Both the position numbers and the translations under genes were made by a program. The notes under the pieces are model-generated. The model was not told where the DNA came from. It saw nothing but the letters and a program-made list of their open reading frames with translations, and did no database searches. DNA of 64,000 nucleotides from NCBI GenBank assembly GCA_963556255.1, contig OY744609.1:3686410-3750409 (forward strand), read 5' to 3'. Positions within the stretch are counted from its first letter, which is position 1; every line of letters starts with the position of its first letter. Shown here in pieces: positions 12,219 through 55,205 of the stretch. The stretch is from Allolobophora icterica. Its lineage: Eukaryota; Annelida; Clitellata; Crassiclitellata; Lumbricidae.

Positions 12219-15200
12219 GTAATTTAATCTGTAAAATGCTTTTGAGTATAAAATAAACGTACATTATTTTATCTTTGAAATTGTGAATGAACTGGAATGA
12301 ATGGACAGCTAGCGATGGTGAAATGAAAATTGCTTTCAGAGGATATTTTGCCGGTGGAATAAATCTGTTTACGTTGATTATTTCATTTTAAATGTAATCT
12401 TTGTAAAGAGCTTTATTTAAAAATAAAAGCTCTTTAACCTTTTAACTTCTTTATTCTTTAAGTTTTTCATTAGGATTTGCTAATTTTTGTGGAAACTAGG
12501 AACGATGATGCAATATATGGACCAAATGCATTTTAATTTATAATATATTTCCATATTTCAATTGATTTAATTTAACTTAATTTGTTTAAATTGTAGGTGA
12601 TTGTAGACTTTGACCGGACACTTTCCAAGGCCTTCCTGAGAGATGGATCAGTCTGCAGTGGTTCACACGGTATACCCGACATTTCTTGAGCCGCTATACT
12701 CGTTCCGCTTCATATGCACAGCCATTTGTATTGCTTATATGATGTTCATTTATGTAGAAGAGATCTTACGTCACTACAACACGGTCATGTTATAACACGG
12801 TATTCGACACTTCTCGCAAAGAAGTTCCTGAGTAACTGGAGCACGACTTCTGTGAGATACCGTAAGAAGAAAAATGGCAGTCCCTGAAGCTAGCCCTGAG
12901 GCAGCCATGGGGATGAAGTGTTAGCGACTTCATTGTCTTAGCCTCGGCATATAAGAGTGAGTGGCCAGTTCTCCCCTCACCTTCTCGGGAGTCGTCTTCC
13001 CACTGATAGAGTACGGTCAGTGTACTCGTTATAGCTGAATTGGCCTGGATGGTCCAGATGGAGCAGAAATCTTAAAACACATTTCTCTCCTGGCAGGAAT
13101 TTGAAACCCCAAACTCTCAGAGCTTTGACAGTCCATAGCACTAACCACTACACTGTTGAGCACCTCCAAGAATAGGTACCTTAAAGGCACTATATATAAA
13201 GTGTATGTTTTAAGAGGGAATGGTAATTCCAGGTGAGGAGGAATGCCAACAAGAGCTCCAAAGTGGATGGTTTTTGCAGACTTCTTGTTTTACCTAACAA
13301 TGTGTTACCTGAAGAACGTGCATTGTTTTGAATTGGTATGTAGATGTTCTCGCAAAAGGCGGCCAGCTTCCGGCCCATGTGGATGATCTGTTTACCAATC
13401 TTTACAACAAGTACTATCCAATTGAGGTTGATCCTCATAAGACAATCGAAGAGAAGCTACCAGCGATGGTGAAGTGGTTAGTAGTTCTTATAGTTCGTTT
13501 AAACAGCTCAGATTGGTGCTGGTATGTTGTGTAGCATGCTGGGTTCTCGATCCGATGGTTGTGAGTTTGAACCTGCTCCATGGACTCCATGCAATAACCC
13601 TAAATGAGTTGTTTTATGCCTTGAGTTAAGACTTGCAGACCATTATAGTGCAATAAATAGGTGGATGAATAAAAGAATAAGTAAATGATTAAATAAATAC
13701 TGAAAGGGTTGAATAAATAAATAAATAGAAGAATTAATGAATAAATTAATAAGCAGGTAATTAGAGGAATAAATAAAGGAACAAATAAATAATTAAAGGA
13801 ACAATATAATAATTTAATAAGTATCTGACTTGCTGTCCTTGTGCTGAAGGACTGTAGGTGAATATTCTTGGGATTCGCCGCGCCACGGAGAACGCTCCTC
13901 CTCCTCAACATCCCACCACTGAATGCTGCCTGCTCACGCTGAACGCGATTTCTGGAGAGGAGCTGCGTCGCGTCATCCTCGCTTCTCCACCCAAGTCGTG
14001 CGAACTCGACCCACTCCCAACCTTCTTGCTTCAGGAGTTCGTGGATGCTCTGCTGCCTCTTCTGTTGACGCTGTGTAACCGTTCTATCAGCGAAGGGGTT
14101 CTACCGCCGACACAGAAGAGGTCCATTCTCATTCCTGCCCTGAAGGACGACGGCCTGGATTCAGCTGACCCTCTCAGCTACCGACCAATCGCCAATGTCT
14201 CCTTCTTATCCAAGATCATCGAGAAGATAGTGGCAGCTCAACTCATCGTCCACCTAGAGAGGAACAACCTCCTTCCATCATGCCAGTCTGGGTTCAGAAA
14301 ATTCCACTCGACTGAAACCCTGCTGCTCCGCCTTTTATCGGACATCTACGGGGCTATCGACAGAGCAGAGTTGACTCTGCTGGCCCTATTCGATGTTAGC
14401 GCCGCTTTTGACACTGTAGACCACGACATCCTACTAAAGCGGTTGCATATTACGTTTGGGCTGGCTGGAAATTTTCTGGAATGGATTAGCTCTTTTCTCT
14501 CTGGGCGTTCTTTCAGGGTGGTGCATGGATTGACTAGGTCTCTGTGGGTCCCTGCCCCATATGGTCTGCCCCAGGGCTCCGTTCTTGGCCCCCTACTGTA
14601 TATCATATACACCTCTGGCCTTTCCCTGCTCCTTGCGGATCATGGTGCCTTAGCTCAGCTCTATGCAGATGACACGCAGGCGTACATGCATTGTCCGCCG
14701 CATAATGCTGCTTCTGTTGTAGAGGCTATGGCCCAGACACAGTCTGATCTGGAGATGTGGATGGCGTCAAACCGCCTCCGCTTAAACCCTTCTAAAACTA
14801 AATTTATGTGGCTGGGTACCCGTCAGCAATTGGCTAAACTCAACCTTCCCTCTCTCTCCGCACAGTTTCCTGGCTTTACTTTCTCTGCCTCGGTCCGTGA
14901 CCTTGGCATTCTATTGGACCAGGAATTAAGTTTTGCACCACACCTTCATCGCCTCAGCCGCGACTGCCTTTATCAGCTCCGTCAGCTTCGTACTGTCGCT
15001 CGCTCTCTCTCAGCAACAACAGCAACTACACTTGTTCACGCCTTCGTCACATCTCGTCTTGACTATTGCCTGTCTCTTTACTCTGGCCTCCCTTCTGCAC
15101 GCCTAGACTGCCTTGACCGCATCTTGCGCTCTGCTGCACGCCTTATTGGCCAAATACCATATTTTGGCCATGTATCAGATTATATGCTGGAGGTCCTGCA

Positions 15201-18200
15201 TTGGCTCCCTGTACGGCAGCGCATTGAGTACAGGATCGCCTCGTTTGGTTGGCGATGTCAACTGGGTCTCGCACCAAAATACCTGATGGATCTCTTCCGG
15301 CCTGTGTCTGCTTCTCGGACTGCTCGAGTCCTCCGTTCGGTGGGGAGGGGAATGCTATCCGTCCCGTTTGCCCGTACTGCTATCATGCAGACCCGCGCCT
15401 TCTCGGTGGTTGGCCCGACCATATGGAATGGCCTTCCCCCTGAGCTGCGCCTACATCCTAGGTCTTCCTCTGGTACCTTCTATGATCACCTGAAAACTGC
15501 TCTTTTTCGCCGTGCTGGAGTCGGGAGCGCCTCTGAGTAGTTCCCTTGAAGTGGCGCTATATAAATATACGAATGAATGAATGAATATATATGTTAGTCT
15601 TGGAAATTTCTCAGCACCACACAAAACCAACATCAGGGAGACCAACTTAACTGTAATGGTTATTGTAATCTAACATTAAAGAAGTGCCACTTCGAGAAGA
15701 AAATTCATCAGTGGCACTCCCGACCTGAACCAGTGAAATTACCAGCGCTAGGTCAAATCAAGTCAGTAAGAACCAGGTTGTTTGGACAGTTTTGGTGCTA
15801 GGTTAGAATCCAGGGTCAAACTGGGAGACAGCTTGGTGCTGTGGTGGAAGTTGGTGGTGATTGTGGTCATGGGATAGTGCAGGAGCAGAACCAAGATGGG
15901 ATCGCTTTCCAATGCATATTTAATCTTGCCCTCCATAATTTCAGATATCACTTGGTTAAGTTGTATTACAAATCACAGAACAGAACCGGTCATGTTAAAA
16001 ATACGATTCCTCAACTTCTGGAGTCAAGTTTAGTGAAACTAACTCATAACCCATGATCTTACAGACTGATCTTTTATTTTTTATTTCGGATATTTCTATA
16101 GCGCCTCCTCAAGTCTACTACTACTCAGAGGCGCTCCCGACTACAGCATTTGATACTGTGTCGGAGTTTTCATGCCGAAGCGCCATGAGCAATCGCGAGT
16201 GAAGGACTTGCTCAAGGTCCGTACGCAGCAGCTAGAGTGGGATTCGAACCTGCAACCCTCCGGTCACAAGGCACCGAACTTACCACTGAGCCACCACGCC
16301 CCACAACCTGTAATCAGGTCAATATCTGTTGGATATTGACCTGATTACAGTTTGGTTTTTGTGCACCATCGGTTAATGCCTTGTGCATTAGACACCGGCG
16401 CAATAGAAGTTACTAATTACAATTTAATTACAATGTTGTGACAAAGGTGTTTTTAACTTGAAATTTTCGAATTCTGTTTTGTAGGTGGACTGATGCACAC
16501 GACATTCTCGTCAATTCGAAGCTGAATCGCAACATCGTCACAGAAAGCGTTGCACGATCAAACATCACTCTCAGGTAGTTTTCTTCGTTGTTTTATACAT
16601 AATATCTAGTCTAACATTCTTCACTGTTACGCAGGTTATTTCAACAGGTGCAACTCAGTGTATGGCTACGAAATTTAATAGCACTCACCTTGTAACGAGG
16701 AGAATACGGGTTCAGGCCTACTCCCTCTGAGACGGTTACTGTGTAGGAAACTTGAGCAAGTTCATCACTTACATTTCTTGGTGTCATTGACTGATGCTTG
16801 CTTATTAGACAGTCACTTTTAATAAAAATAATAATAACAATAATAATAATAATAATAACAATGATATCTTGATGAACCAGGGACCATTGTGATAATTTCT
16901 TCTCGAAACTGGAACAGTTCAAAGTTCCATGTCTGATATTCTCAGCCGGTTTGGGTGACGTGATCGAGGAGGTGATACGCCAGCAGGCTTTCTTCCACAG
17001 CAACATCAAAGTTGTTTCTAACTACATGGATTTCAACGAAGAGGTATGTTTGATCACATTTTCGAAGGTATTACGAACTTTGATGGAGGCATTTTTCTTT
17101 CTGAAAACAACGCTATAGAAGTTACTACATTACATTTTATAATAGTATTTCATGTGTAATGCTTTGGCGTATTCGGTAATCTGATGATGACAGGTTTGAG
17201 CTTGCTGATTGGACTCTGTGCTATAAGTAGTCAATAGTCACGTTTCAGTTTTTGCTTAGATATTCTTAAAAATTGTGAAATTTCTTGTATTACGCGTTGC
17301 AGTTAAACTATATTAAATCTTATTAAAGTTTGAAATATATTTGTCATCAATTGTCTTGACATTGCAAAAAGCATCCTAGAAATAGCATGCCATTGACGAT
17401 GCTTTACAAATTGTAGTAATTACAATTACAATTGTCATTAATTTCATTTCTGTGATATCCTGATTTTTTCCAGGGCGTTATCTGCGGATTCAAGGGCAAA
17501 CTAATCCACGTTTTCAACAAGAATGAAACGGCGCTGTCGAAGTCCGATTATTTCGAGATGCTGTCTCACCGCGACAACGTAATTCTTGTTGGTGACTCGA
17601 TTGGTGACATCGCCATGGCGGATGGAGCAGCCAGCTGCCGCAACATTCTCAAGATCGGTTTCCTCAACGATCAGGTTAAGATGATACACACTCTTGCATG
17701 ATAACTTGATAAGTACTCTTAGACGATGAGTACTCCTAGATGATAACTGCTATTGCATGATAAGTACTCTTGAATGATAAGTACTCCTAGATGGTATGTA
17801 CTGAGAGATGATAAGTACGGTGAGGTGACAAGTAGTCGTAGATGATACATACTCTTAGATGATACGTATTCTTAGATGATACGTGATCTTAGTCGATATG
17901 TACTCGTAGATGATACATACTCGTAGATGATACATACTCATAGACTTACTCGTAGATGATACGTACTCTTGGATGATAAATACTCGTAGCTGTTGTGTTG
18001 TGGTATGGCCTAAGTTTTGCATGTTGACTACGGTTTTCGTGTGCCATCTGTTGATTTGGTTGTAATGATTTAGATTAATGTTTGTGCTGTCGAAGGAGAG
18101 CAGTCCCTTAAACCAGCCTTGCAAAGCAGCCATAGGTATGAAGTGGTAGTGACTTTGTTTTCTAAGCGTCAGGATATGCCTGGGGGTGGCCAGTCCTTTC

Positions 18201-18927
18201 CCATGCTGTCTCATCTTCCCACCAACAGTGTACAGTTAGTGTGCACATTGTAGCTGAGTTTGCTAGGGAGTGCAAGTGTAGTCAAAACCAATTTAAAATA
18301 ATGTGAGAGCATTTCTGGGTACGGCTTTTGTGCAAGTAGTTATTGAAATAGGGATAAGAAATGCAGAGACTGAGAGGGAGAAATGGGGATCGACAGAGGA
18401 TTTCTTTGCCGAACTTGTGCTCAGACTCGATCGAATTTTTTGTATGGGACACTGTAGCATTGGTTATAGCGCTCGCCTTGTAATGTGAAGAGTTCAGGCT
18501 CGAGCCTCCTCCTCTGAGACAGTTACTGTGTAGGGACCTTAACCAATTCATTCACTCACGGTTCTCAGTGCTATTTATTGATGCTTTGTCATTAGATAGT
18601 GGCACCTAACTGCATAATAATACTAGTAGTGATAATTAACAGGAAACCAATGGCAACCCAGGACTACACGTAGATGCTGGTGCATAGGTACACTGGTAGT
18701 CAGCCGAAAACAGTCGAATAAATTAGCCTGCTTATGAGTTTCTTTTCTTTATGAAGAATAAAATGATTATTACAAAATATTACTAATAATATTTGTGTTC
18801 TTTTAAGAACTCGCATCGAAAGGAAGCGTTCTTAGGTGCGTTTGACATCGTCATAGACAACGACCAAACAATGGACACTCCAAATTTAATCTTGGAAAAG
18901 ATTTTCCATCAAGAAACACAGAAATAG
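12114..18927 (+). CDS. NT5C3: Cytosolic 5'-nucleotidase III (pyrimidine 5'-nucleotidase), 7 coding exons
   Basis: Predicted 294-aa HAD-family phosphatase, close to the usual length of cytosolic 5'-nucleotidase III. Joined exons: 12114-12218, 12597-12669, 13344-13476, 16485-16574, 16881-17043, 17474-17674 and 18808-18927; the sum is 885 nt and the phases agree at every junction. Motif I is DFDRT at residues 39-43, with Asp39 as the expected nucleophile and Asp41 as the acid/base. Motif II is the Ser of FSAG (Ser155). Motif III is GDSIGD (228-233) followed by MADG. The family hydrolyses pyrimidine nucleoside monophosphates to nucleosides and phosphate in the cytosol with Mg2+. No signal peptide or membrane segment is seen. 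The third coding intron is enlarged by a LINE and a SINE. The gene converges with MYLK. Confidence 0.93.
12597..12669 (+). CDS. NT5C3: NT5C3 coding exon 2 (nucleophile motif)
   Basis: Acceptor TTGTAG and donor CACG/GTATAC; enters in phase 0 and leaves in phase 1. It encodes [13 protein letters not shown], which carries the DxDxT nucleophile motif of the HAD fold. Confidence 0.92.
12860..13170 (-). mobile_element. tRNA-derived SINE (about 290-bp family), in NT5C3 intron 2
   Basis: Read on the minus strand it starts with a tRNA-like head (AGTGTAGTGGTTAGTGCTAT), then GAGTACACTGACC.., GGGAAGACGACTCCCGAGA and CATCCCCATGGCTGCC. Relatives lie at 45628-45900 (+), 53590-53885 (-) and, in part, at 18090-18300 (-) and 59940-60165 (-). 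Confidence 0.7.
13344..13476 (+). CDS. NT5C3: NT5C3 coding exon 3
   Basis: Acceptor GGTATGTAG and donor AAGTG/GTTAGT. It encodes a cap-domain part with [19 protein letters not shown] chose the acceptor at 13343 over an AAAAG 14 bases later because it gives the same spacing to the YY-IEVDP block as known family members. The pyrimidine tract is weak. Confidence 0.87.
13640..13830. repeat. AATA-rich low-complexity tract
   Basis: A degenerate run of AATAAATAAATA-like units inside NT5C3 intron 3, just upstream of the LINE. Confidence 0.8.
13858..15540 (+). pseudogene. LINE ORF2 remnant: reverse transcriptase domain, 560 codons open
   Basis: Open from just after a TAG to the stop at 15538-15540, with no proper start codon because the element is truncated. 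Motif A ([12 protein letters not shown]) begins at residue 178, motif B ([12 protein letters not shown]) at 236 and motif C (YADDTQAY) at 269. The C-terminus carries [13 protein letters not shown]. All catalytic Asp residues are present (Asp179; Asp-Asp at 271-272). Without the endonuclease it should be unable to retrotranspose by itself. It reads in the NT5C3 sense direction but is intronic. Confidence 0.88.
13866..15590 (+). mobile_element. 5'-truncated non-LTR retrotransposon (CR1/L2-like LINE)
   Basis: Inserted in NT5C3 intron 3 in the same orientation. It keeps the reverse transcriptase half of ORF2 and a very short 3' untranslated end (about 45 bp: GTGGCGCTATATAAATATAC then (GAAT)n). 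The endonuclease part is missing, so it is truncated in the linker between endonuclease and reverse transcriptase. The tail is shared with SINE families in this window. The uninterrupted 1.7-kb frame suggests a fairly young insertion. A clear target duplication is not seen. Confidence 0.9.
16072..16302 (-). mobile_element. tRNA-derived SINE family A, in NT5C3 intron 3
   Basis: Minus-strand copy. The head GGGGCGTGGTGGCTCAGTGG resembles a tRNA A box, GGTTCGAATCCCACTCTAG is the B box, and the 3' end GGCGCTATAGAAATATCCG is followed by an AAATAA tail. The two other near-full copies are at 46159-46390 and 54081-54326. The tail matches that of the LINE that ends 480 bp upstream in the same intron. 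Confidence 0.88.
16313..16440 (+). repeat. Short dispersed element C with terminal palindrome
   Basis: It includes TGATTACAGTTTGGTTTTTG, CATCGGTTAATGCCTTGTGC and ATTAGACACCGGCGCAATAG, ending in ATTACAATTT. It opens with a near-palindrome around GGTCAATATC/GATATTGACC (16315-16343). Other copies: 29100-29205, 32752-32845, 37475-37590 (-), 50112-50195. Confidence 0.7.
16485..16574 (+). CDS. NT5C3: NT5C3 coding exon 4
   Basis: Acceptor TTTTGTAG and donor CTCAG/GTAGTT, phase 2 in and out. It encodes [15 protein letters not shown] and the following helix of the cap domain. It lies after a 3-kb intron filled with transposable elements. Confidence 0.9.
16660..16862 (+). mobile_element. tRNA-derived SINE family B, 5'-diverged copy
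   Basis: It carries CACTCACCTTGTAACGAGGA, GAGACGGTTACTGTGTAGG, GAGCAAGTTCATCACTTAC and GACTGATGCTTGCTTATTAG, ending in (AAT)n directly upstream of NT5C3 exon 5. Confidence 0.7.
16881..17043 (+). CDS. NT5C3: NT5C3 coding exon 5 (motif II)
   Basis: Acceptor AACCAG and donor GAG/GTATGT. It encodes [17 protein letters not shown] (with the motif II serine) and KVVSNYMDF, both hallmarks of cytosolic 5'-nucleotidase III. The bases just upstream are the AAT-rich tail of a SINE, so the pyrimidine tract is poor. Confidence 0.92.
17474..17674 (+). CDS. NT5C3: NT5C3 coding exon 6 (motif III)
   Basis: Acceptor TTTTTTCCAG and donor CAG/GTTAAG, phase 0 on both sides. It encodes [12 protein letters not shown] and [14 protein letters not shown], the metal-binding motif III region. 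Confidence 0.93.
17690..17995. repeat. Minisatellite of about 15-20 bp units in NT5C3 intron 6
   Basis: About 16 degenerate units based on GATGATAAGTACTCTTA and GATGATACGTACTCGTA. It begins 15 bases after the exon 6 donor. It is not a CRISPR array: the units are contiguous, with no spacers. Confidence 0.85.
18000..18300 (-). repeat. Fragments of element C and of the 290-bp SINE
   Basis: 18010-18060 resembles element C (CGGTTTTCGTGTGCCATCTG). 18090-18300 matches the tail half of the SINE at 12860-13170 (GGTATGAAGTGGTAGTGAC; CATCTTCCCACCAACAGTG). Confidence 0.55.
18430..18640 (+). mobile_element. tRNA-derived SINE family B, in NT5C3 intron 6
   Basis: It contains GTTATAGCGCTCGCCTTGTA, GCTCGAGCCTCC (B-box-like), CAGTTACTGTGTAGGGACC and CATTAGATAGTGGCACC, with an AATAAT-rich end. 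Confidence 0.7.
18808..18927 (+). CDS. NT5C3: NT5C3 coding exon 7 and stop
   Basis: Acceptor TTCTTTTAAG. It encodes [15 protein letters not shown] and the C-terminal helix, ending [11 protein letters not shown] with stop TAG at 18925-18927. Confidence 0.9.
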   Translation, partial: NSHRKEAFLGAFDIVIDNDQTMDTPNLILEKIFHQETQK

Positions 18928-19295
18928 ACGTGTTACAAACTCTTTGGGTAAACGTTAGAACTTTGCAACTGAAACACGTTTAGCACAATCTAATTTCAAG
19001 GTGAAAACTTGCTAGAGTACATGTTCTGTTAAATCTTGTTAAGTTTAAAATCTCGCATAATAGTTGGTAAATACATCTTTAGAACCATTCATTAAGAATC
19101 AAAGTTTCTAGGCAGCGAATACTTGCAAGACTACATATTTTGTGAAACGTTAGGTTTTAAGTGTTTTAAATCTCACTGTTGTGTCTCGTAGGCTATAAGA
19201 GCTGGTAAAAACATCTTTAGAATCGGGTGATTGATCATAGGTTGTATTTCACTGTGATGCGTTTAGTAAAATTAGTTTTGTAAAATTAGTTTTTA

Positions 19296-19301
19296 AATAA
19301 A
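19296..19301 (+). terminator. NT5C3: Candidate NT5C3 polyadenylation signal
   Basis: AATAAA 369 bp after the NT5C3 stop codon, followed by a T-rich stretch. It is the first canonical hexamer on this strand downstream of the stop that I noted. Confidence 0.45.
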
Positions 19302-19679
19302 TTTTTTCAGTAAATATCTACTAGTTCGGTTTTTGTGCGAGCGACTAACAGATTTCGTTTGGTTATGATTAGGGATTATGTTTACTGGTCTCTTCTTTAG
19401 CACACTTGTTGTGTAATCTAATGACTGTTGGTTGAAACCTTCTGAGTGGATCTTGTTTGAGCTTTCTTGTCGCTCTTGCCAAGCAGAATTGTCAAGTGTG
19501 ATGCACTGGCCCGTGTCCAGGGCCCTTGGAATCATCCACTGCTGGCTGAAGGGCCAAGGAAGCAAGAAATGAGTGCCTCTCGTATGTACCTCGTGGTACA
19601 CGGGAGTCTTACATTACTTTACGTTGACATTCAGCCTCTTTTACATCCATCAATAATAGCAGCCTTAGTATTTCGCATT

Positions 19680-19830
19680 TGGAAATATTTATGTTAACCA
19701 GTCTAAACCATACTCCATAGTATTTCGCATTTGGAATGGAAATATTTATGTTAACCGGTCTAAACCATTCTGCGTGTAGAAATATTTATGTTAACCAGTC
19801 TAAACCACACTCCACGATTCCGCATGTATG
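19680..19830. repeat. Tandem repeat of about 55 bp, three units
   Basis: The block GGAAATATTTATGTTAACC with CAGTCTAAACCA follows at 19680, 19737 and 19778 with small changes. It lies between the two convergent genes. Confidence 0.75.
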
Positions 19831-19870
19831 TTATAAAGAAAACGGTTTTGTACAGGCACAAAAGACGATC

Positions 19871-19876
19871 TTTATT
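19871..19876 (-). terminator. MYLK: Candidate MYLK polyadenylation signal
   Basis: TTTATT on the + strand, i.e. AATAAA in the MYLK direction. It would leave about 570 bp between the two genes' predicted mRNA ends. Confidence 0.4.
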
Positions 19877-20714
19877 CCAATATATGACACAATTAAATTG
19901 TTAAGCTTATGATCAAGTGGCATTATCAGCAGTTCTATAAGACACCAGGATCGTCAGAGACAGGTTAGATTAGATGAGTCCGGCAAGCAAGCACAAAAAT
20001 AAAATACTCGCAAACTACCTCCGCTAAATATATCTTACCAAAATATAATGTTCCAGTTAACGTTTCATAAAAGCTGCATACAACACAATCGGTGCTAATC
20101 AAATATTTTACAAATTACAGGTAAGAATAAATAAATTATAAACTAGCACAAAAAAGTTGTCAAAATATTTCAAAGTGATCAACCTTTTACAAAACTCTGC
20201 ACAAAGTTCAACTGTAGAAAACTGTGCATAATTAAACTTTACAAAACTTTGTCAAGTGCATTAGTGGCCCAGTGCGGTAAAGATTTTGATTTTAATTCAC
20301 AAAATTCCTCTGAAAAGAAGAAAAATTATGATTGCTATTAATTATTATTTGTTATTAATGTTTAGGTTATTATTACTATTATTATCTTGTCAAGACAATC
20401 ATTACAGCATTATAAGCCATACAACTTTTGTTATTTTAACCCTTATGCACAAAGTACCTCTAGTAATTGTTATTTATTATTATTATTATCTCATCAACAA
20501 AATTATTGCAGTAATTTCCGATTACATTTTGATGCACCATTCAGAATGGTTGGTCTGCGGGGACACAAATAAAGTTAATGGAATGAAGATGTTTTGGAAG
20601 TTCGTTCCAAAGAACTAGTGGAGGCTAGGTTAAAACGTAGTTACAGAATTTGAGAGTTGGAGAAGAACTCTGGAAGAACCAAATTGGTCACACTGTTTCG
20701 AAATGTCCCATTTC

Positions 20715-20866
20715 AAAATCATAGTGCACTTTTTATTGGAGATGCATAGGAGGTTGCATTGCATGGCAGTAAAATCATTTGCTAAGCAATTATTTATATA
20801 TTTTATATCATGCATTAAGCAATTTATTTCATTAGCAAAAAACAATAAAAAGTGCACTATGATTTT
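20715..20866. repeat. Perfect 24-bp inverted repeat in the predicted MYLK 3' UTR
   Basis: Arms 20715-20738 and 20843-20866 are exact reverse complements (core ATAGTGCACTTTTTATT). The 104-base loop contains further inverted pieces around TTGCTAAGCAATTA and GCATTAAGCAATTTA. It could be a small MITE or an mRNA stem-loop. Confidence 0.8.
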
Positions 20867-22272
20867 TCTGCAGAGCAAAATGCCTCTGAACAAAATTATT
20901 GGTATTAATTGTTATTTATGGTTATTAACATATAATTAAATAATTTTATATTTTTTATTATATAATAATATATTATTTCTAAAGAACGAGATACCTCTAA
21001 AAAAAGAAAAATTGTTCCTATTAATTGTGTTTTCTCTTTATAAAATTTTTCCAACTTCTCATCCAAAAACTCATTACTCCAGCCACAGCAGTTTAAAGCA
21101 TTTTTCATCTAAAAACAATTCTTTCGCAAGTTGGAGACTCGTAAATATACTTATTAAGAAAGTCTGAAGCTGCGTAGCTTCTTGGGTAGGATATCAGATC
21201 TGAAAAGTGCAAAAATTAAAAATATATTCTCCATCTATCGCTTGAGACATCGTTAGCTACACATCAAAATGAACACCATTCATCCCTGTTCGATAAGCAA
21301 AAGCAACAATTTGCTCACTGGAAAGTTTGGAAACAAGAAAATCATTACGGTCAACATAAGTGCAAGATCATTTAAAATACGAAAGCTACCAGAACAGCCA
21401 TGCAGATACTATACACAGTAAAACTGTAACTTAAGAACTCATTCCGAAATGTGCAAAGATTTACTTTAATTAAAACCATTCTTCAGATGAAAAGCTGGGA
21501 ATGAGCAGATAAAAGAATAGTTCAAATTGGTGTTTTTTAATCACAGAAGTTCACTGTCTCACAGAATGCTTCTTTCATGTATACATAAGATTCTGTGTTC
21601 ATTTAGAAGTTTTAAGAATTCAAGAGACTTGTTCTTTCTGTAAGTTCTGGAAGTACAAGTCTTGTTGATCCTAGAAGTTCTGAAACTTTGAGTCTTGTTG
21701 TAGTGCCATTTTGTTCTGTTAAGGACGTCCGCAAGGAGGAGGACGGAGAGGTCACCTAAATGCGGACAAGAGGGGAGGAAGGACAATGCCCACATCTAAA
21801 GTTTTTACATAGGGTAACGTCCATCCGTCCTATGCATCAAAGACCAACTTCAGTCAGTCGACAGTCTGTACCGAGTTGGATGCGGTAGTATCAAGGTACC
21901 CCACCTCGTAGCACAGTTAGGCTTGCAAGACCTATATAAGGGCAGCCTATCCTGTACGTGTTTGTACTTTGTTGGAGTGTGGACGTCCACAAAGGTGGAT
22001 GGGGAAGTATAATGCCAAATGCGCAAAAAGTAAGCTCTTTTTGCGGATGTCCTTTATCGATGATGCATAGTGTTATTGAGTAGCATTTAGCTCAGAGAAT
22101 ACATGATCAAACAGGTTTTACAGTAGCAAGAACTGTAGCTGAAACACAAACCATACAGAGGTCTGCAAGCATATACCTCTGAATATGACAATTTTTTTAG
22201 TGGAAGGCACACACATAATGGTACTCCCTCGGGAACAAAATAACAACATTCACCAACTCCCATTCAGCAAAA

Positions 22273-54684
<32,412 letters not shown>

Positions 54685-55119
54685 CTGAAGAAAACAAAGC
54701 CAACTTAAGAAAAATAGGTTAATAAAAATACATTAAAAATACAGAAATATGAAAGGCTTTGCTATTTAATATTCTGTTTGTTTTTCCTGGAACCATTCAT
54801 TATGTATTCAAAAGGATGAAATGCTGTCAGACATGGTTGTCAAATCCAGAGGACACTCTGGTCCTTGATCTTTTAACTGAGATGTTTTGACTTCATTCCT
54901 GTCTATATTGTTGCATTTATCATCCACACAAAGTAGTCTGAAACACACTCAGCAAGAGCAAACTCGCAATCGTCGGATTATAGACCCAGCGCACTACCAA
55001 ACAGCCCACTGTGACCTTGGGCCCAACAATCACATTCGAACTTTGCAAATGCAGTACCAATTTGGCCTCTCTGTACACATGTTTACTTGCATCATAATCA
55101 TAATCATAAACTCCAAATG

Positions 55120-55205
55120 TCTAAAGCACTACTCTAAGGCTAAGTGCAAAGCACCAGCTTATTCACGAGCGCCTGTCCCATACGAAACCACAAGTCCATA
55201 AGGGT
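55120..55205 (+). repeat. Dispersed repeat with CACCAGCTTATTCACGAGCG core
   Basis: It contains AACTCCAAATGTCTAAAGCA, then GTGCAAAGCACCAGCTTATT and CACGAGCGCCTG. Best-preserved example of the 5' part of this family. Confidence 0.65.

Larger units (their letters stand above)
19871..22272 (-). other. MYLK: Probable MYLK 3' untranslated region
   Basis: 2.4 kb of AT-rich DNA downstream of the MYLK stop (minus sense), with no SINE or LINE recognised, ending at AATAAA on the minus strand (19871-19876). Internal modules beginning ACCTCTGAAAAGAAGAAAAA recur in variant form at about 20306, 20880 and 20990. The length is an inference from the first plausible polyadenylation site in a repeat-poor stretch. 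Confidence 0.45.

Noticed and set aside
17690..17995. Regularly repeated 15-20 bp units that could suggest a CRISPR array
   Set aside because: Units are contiguous, with no unique spacers, and the DNA is clearly eukaryotic with spliced genes on both sides.
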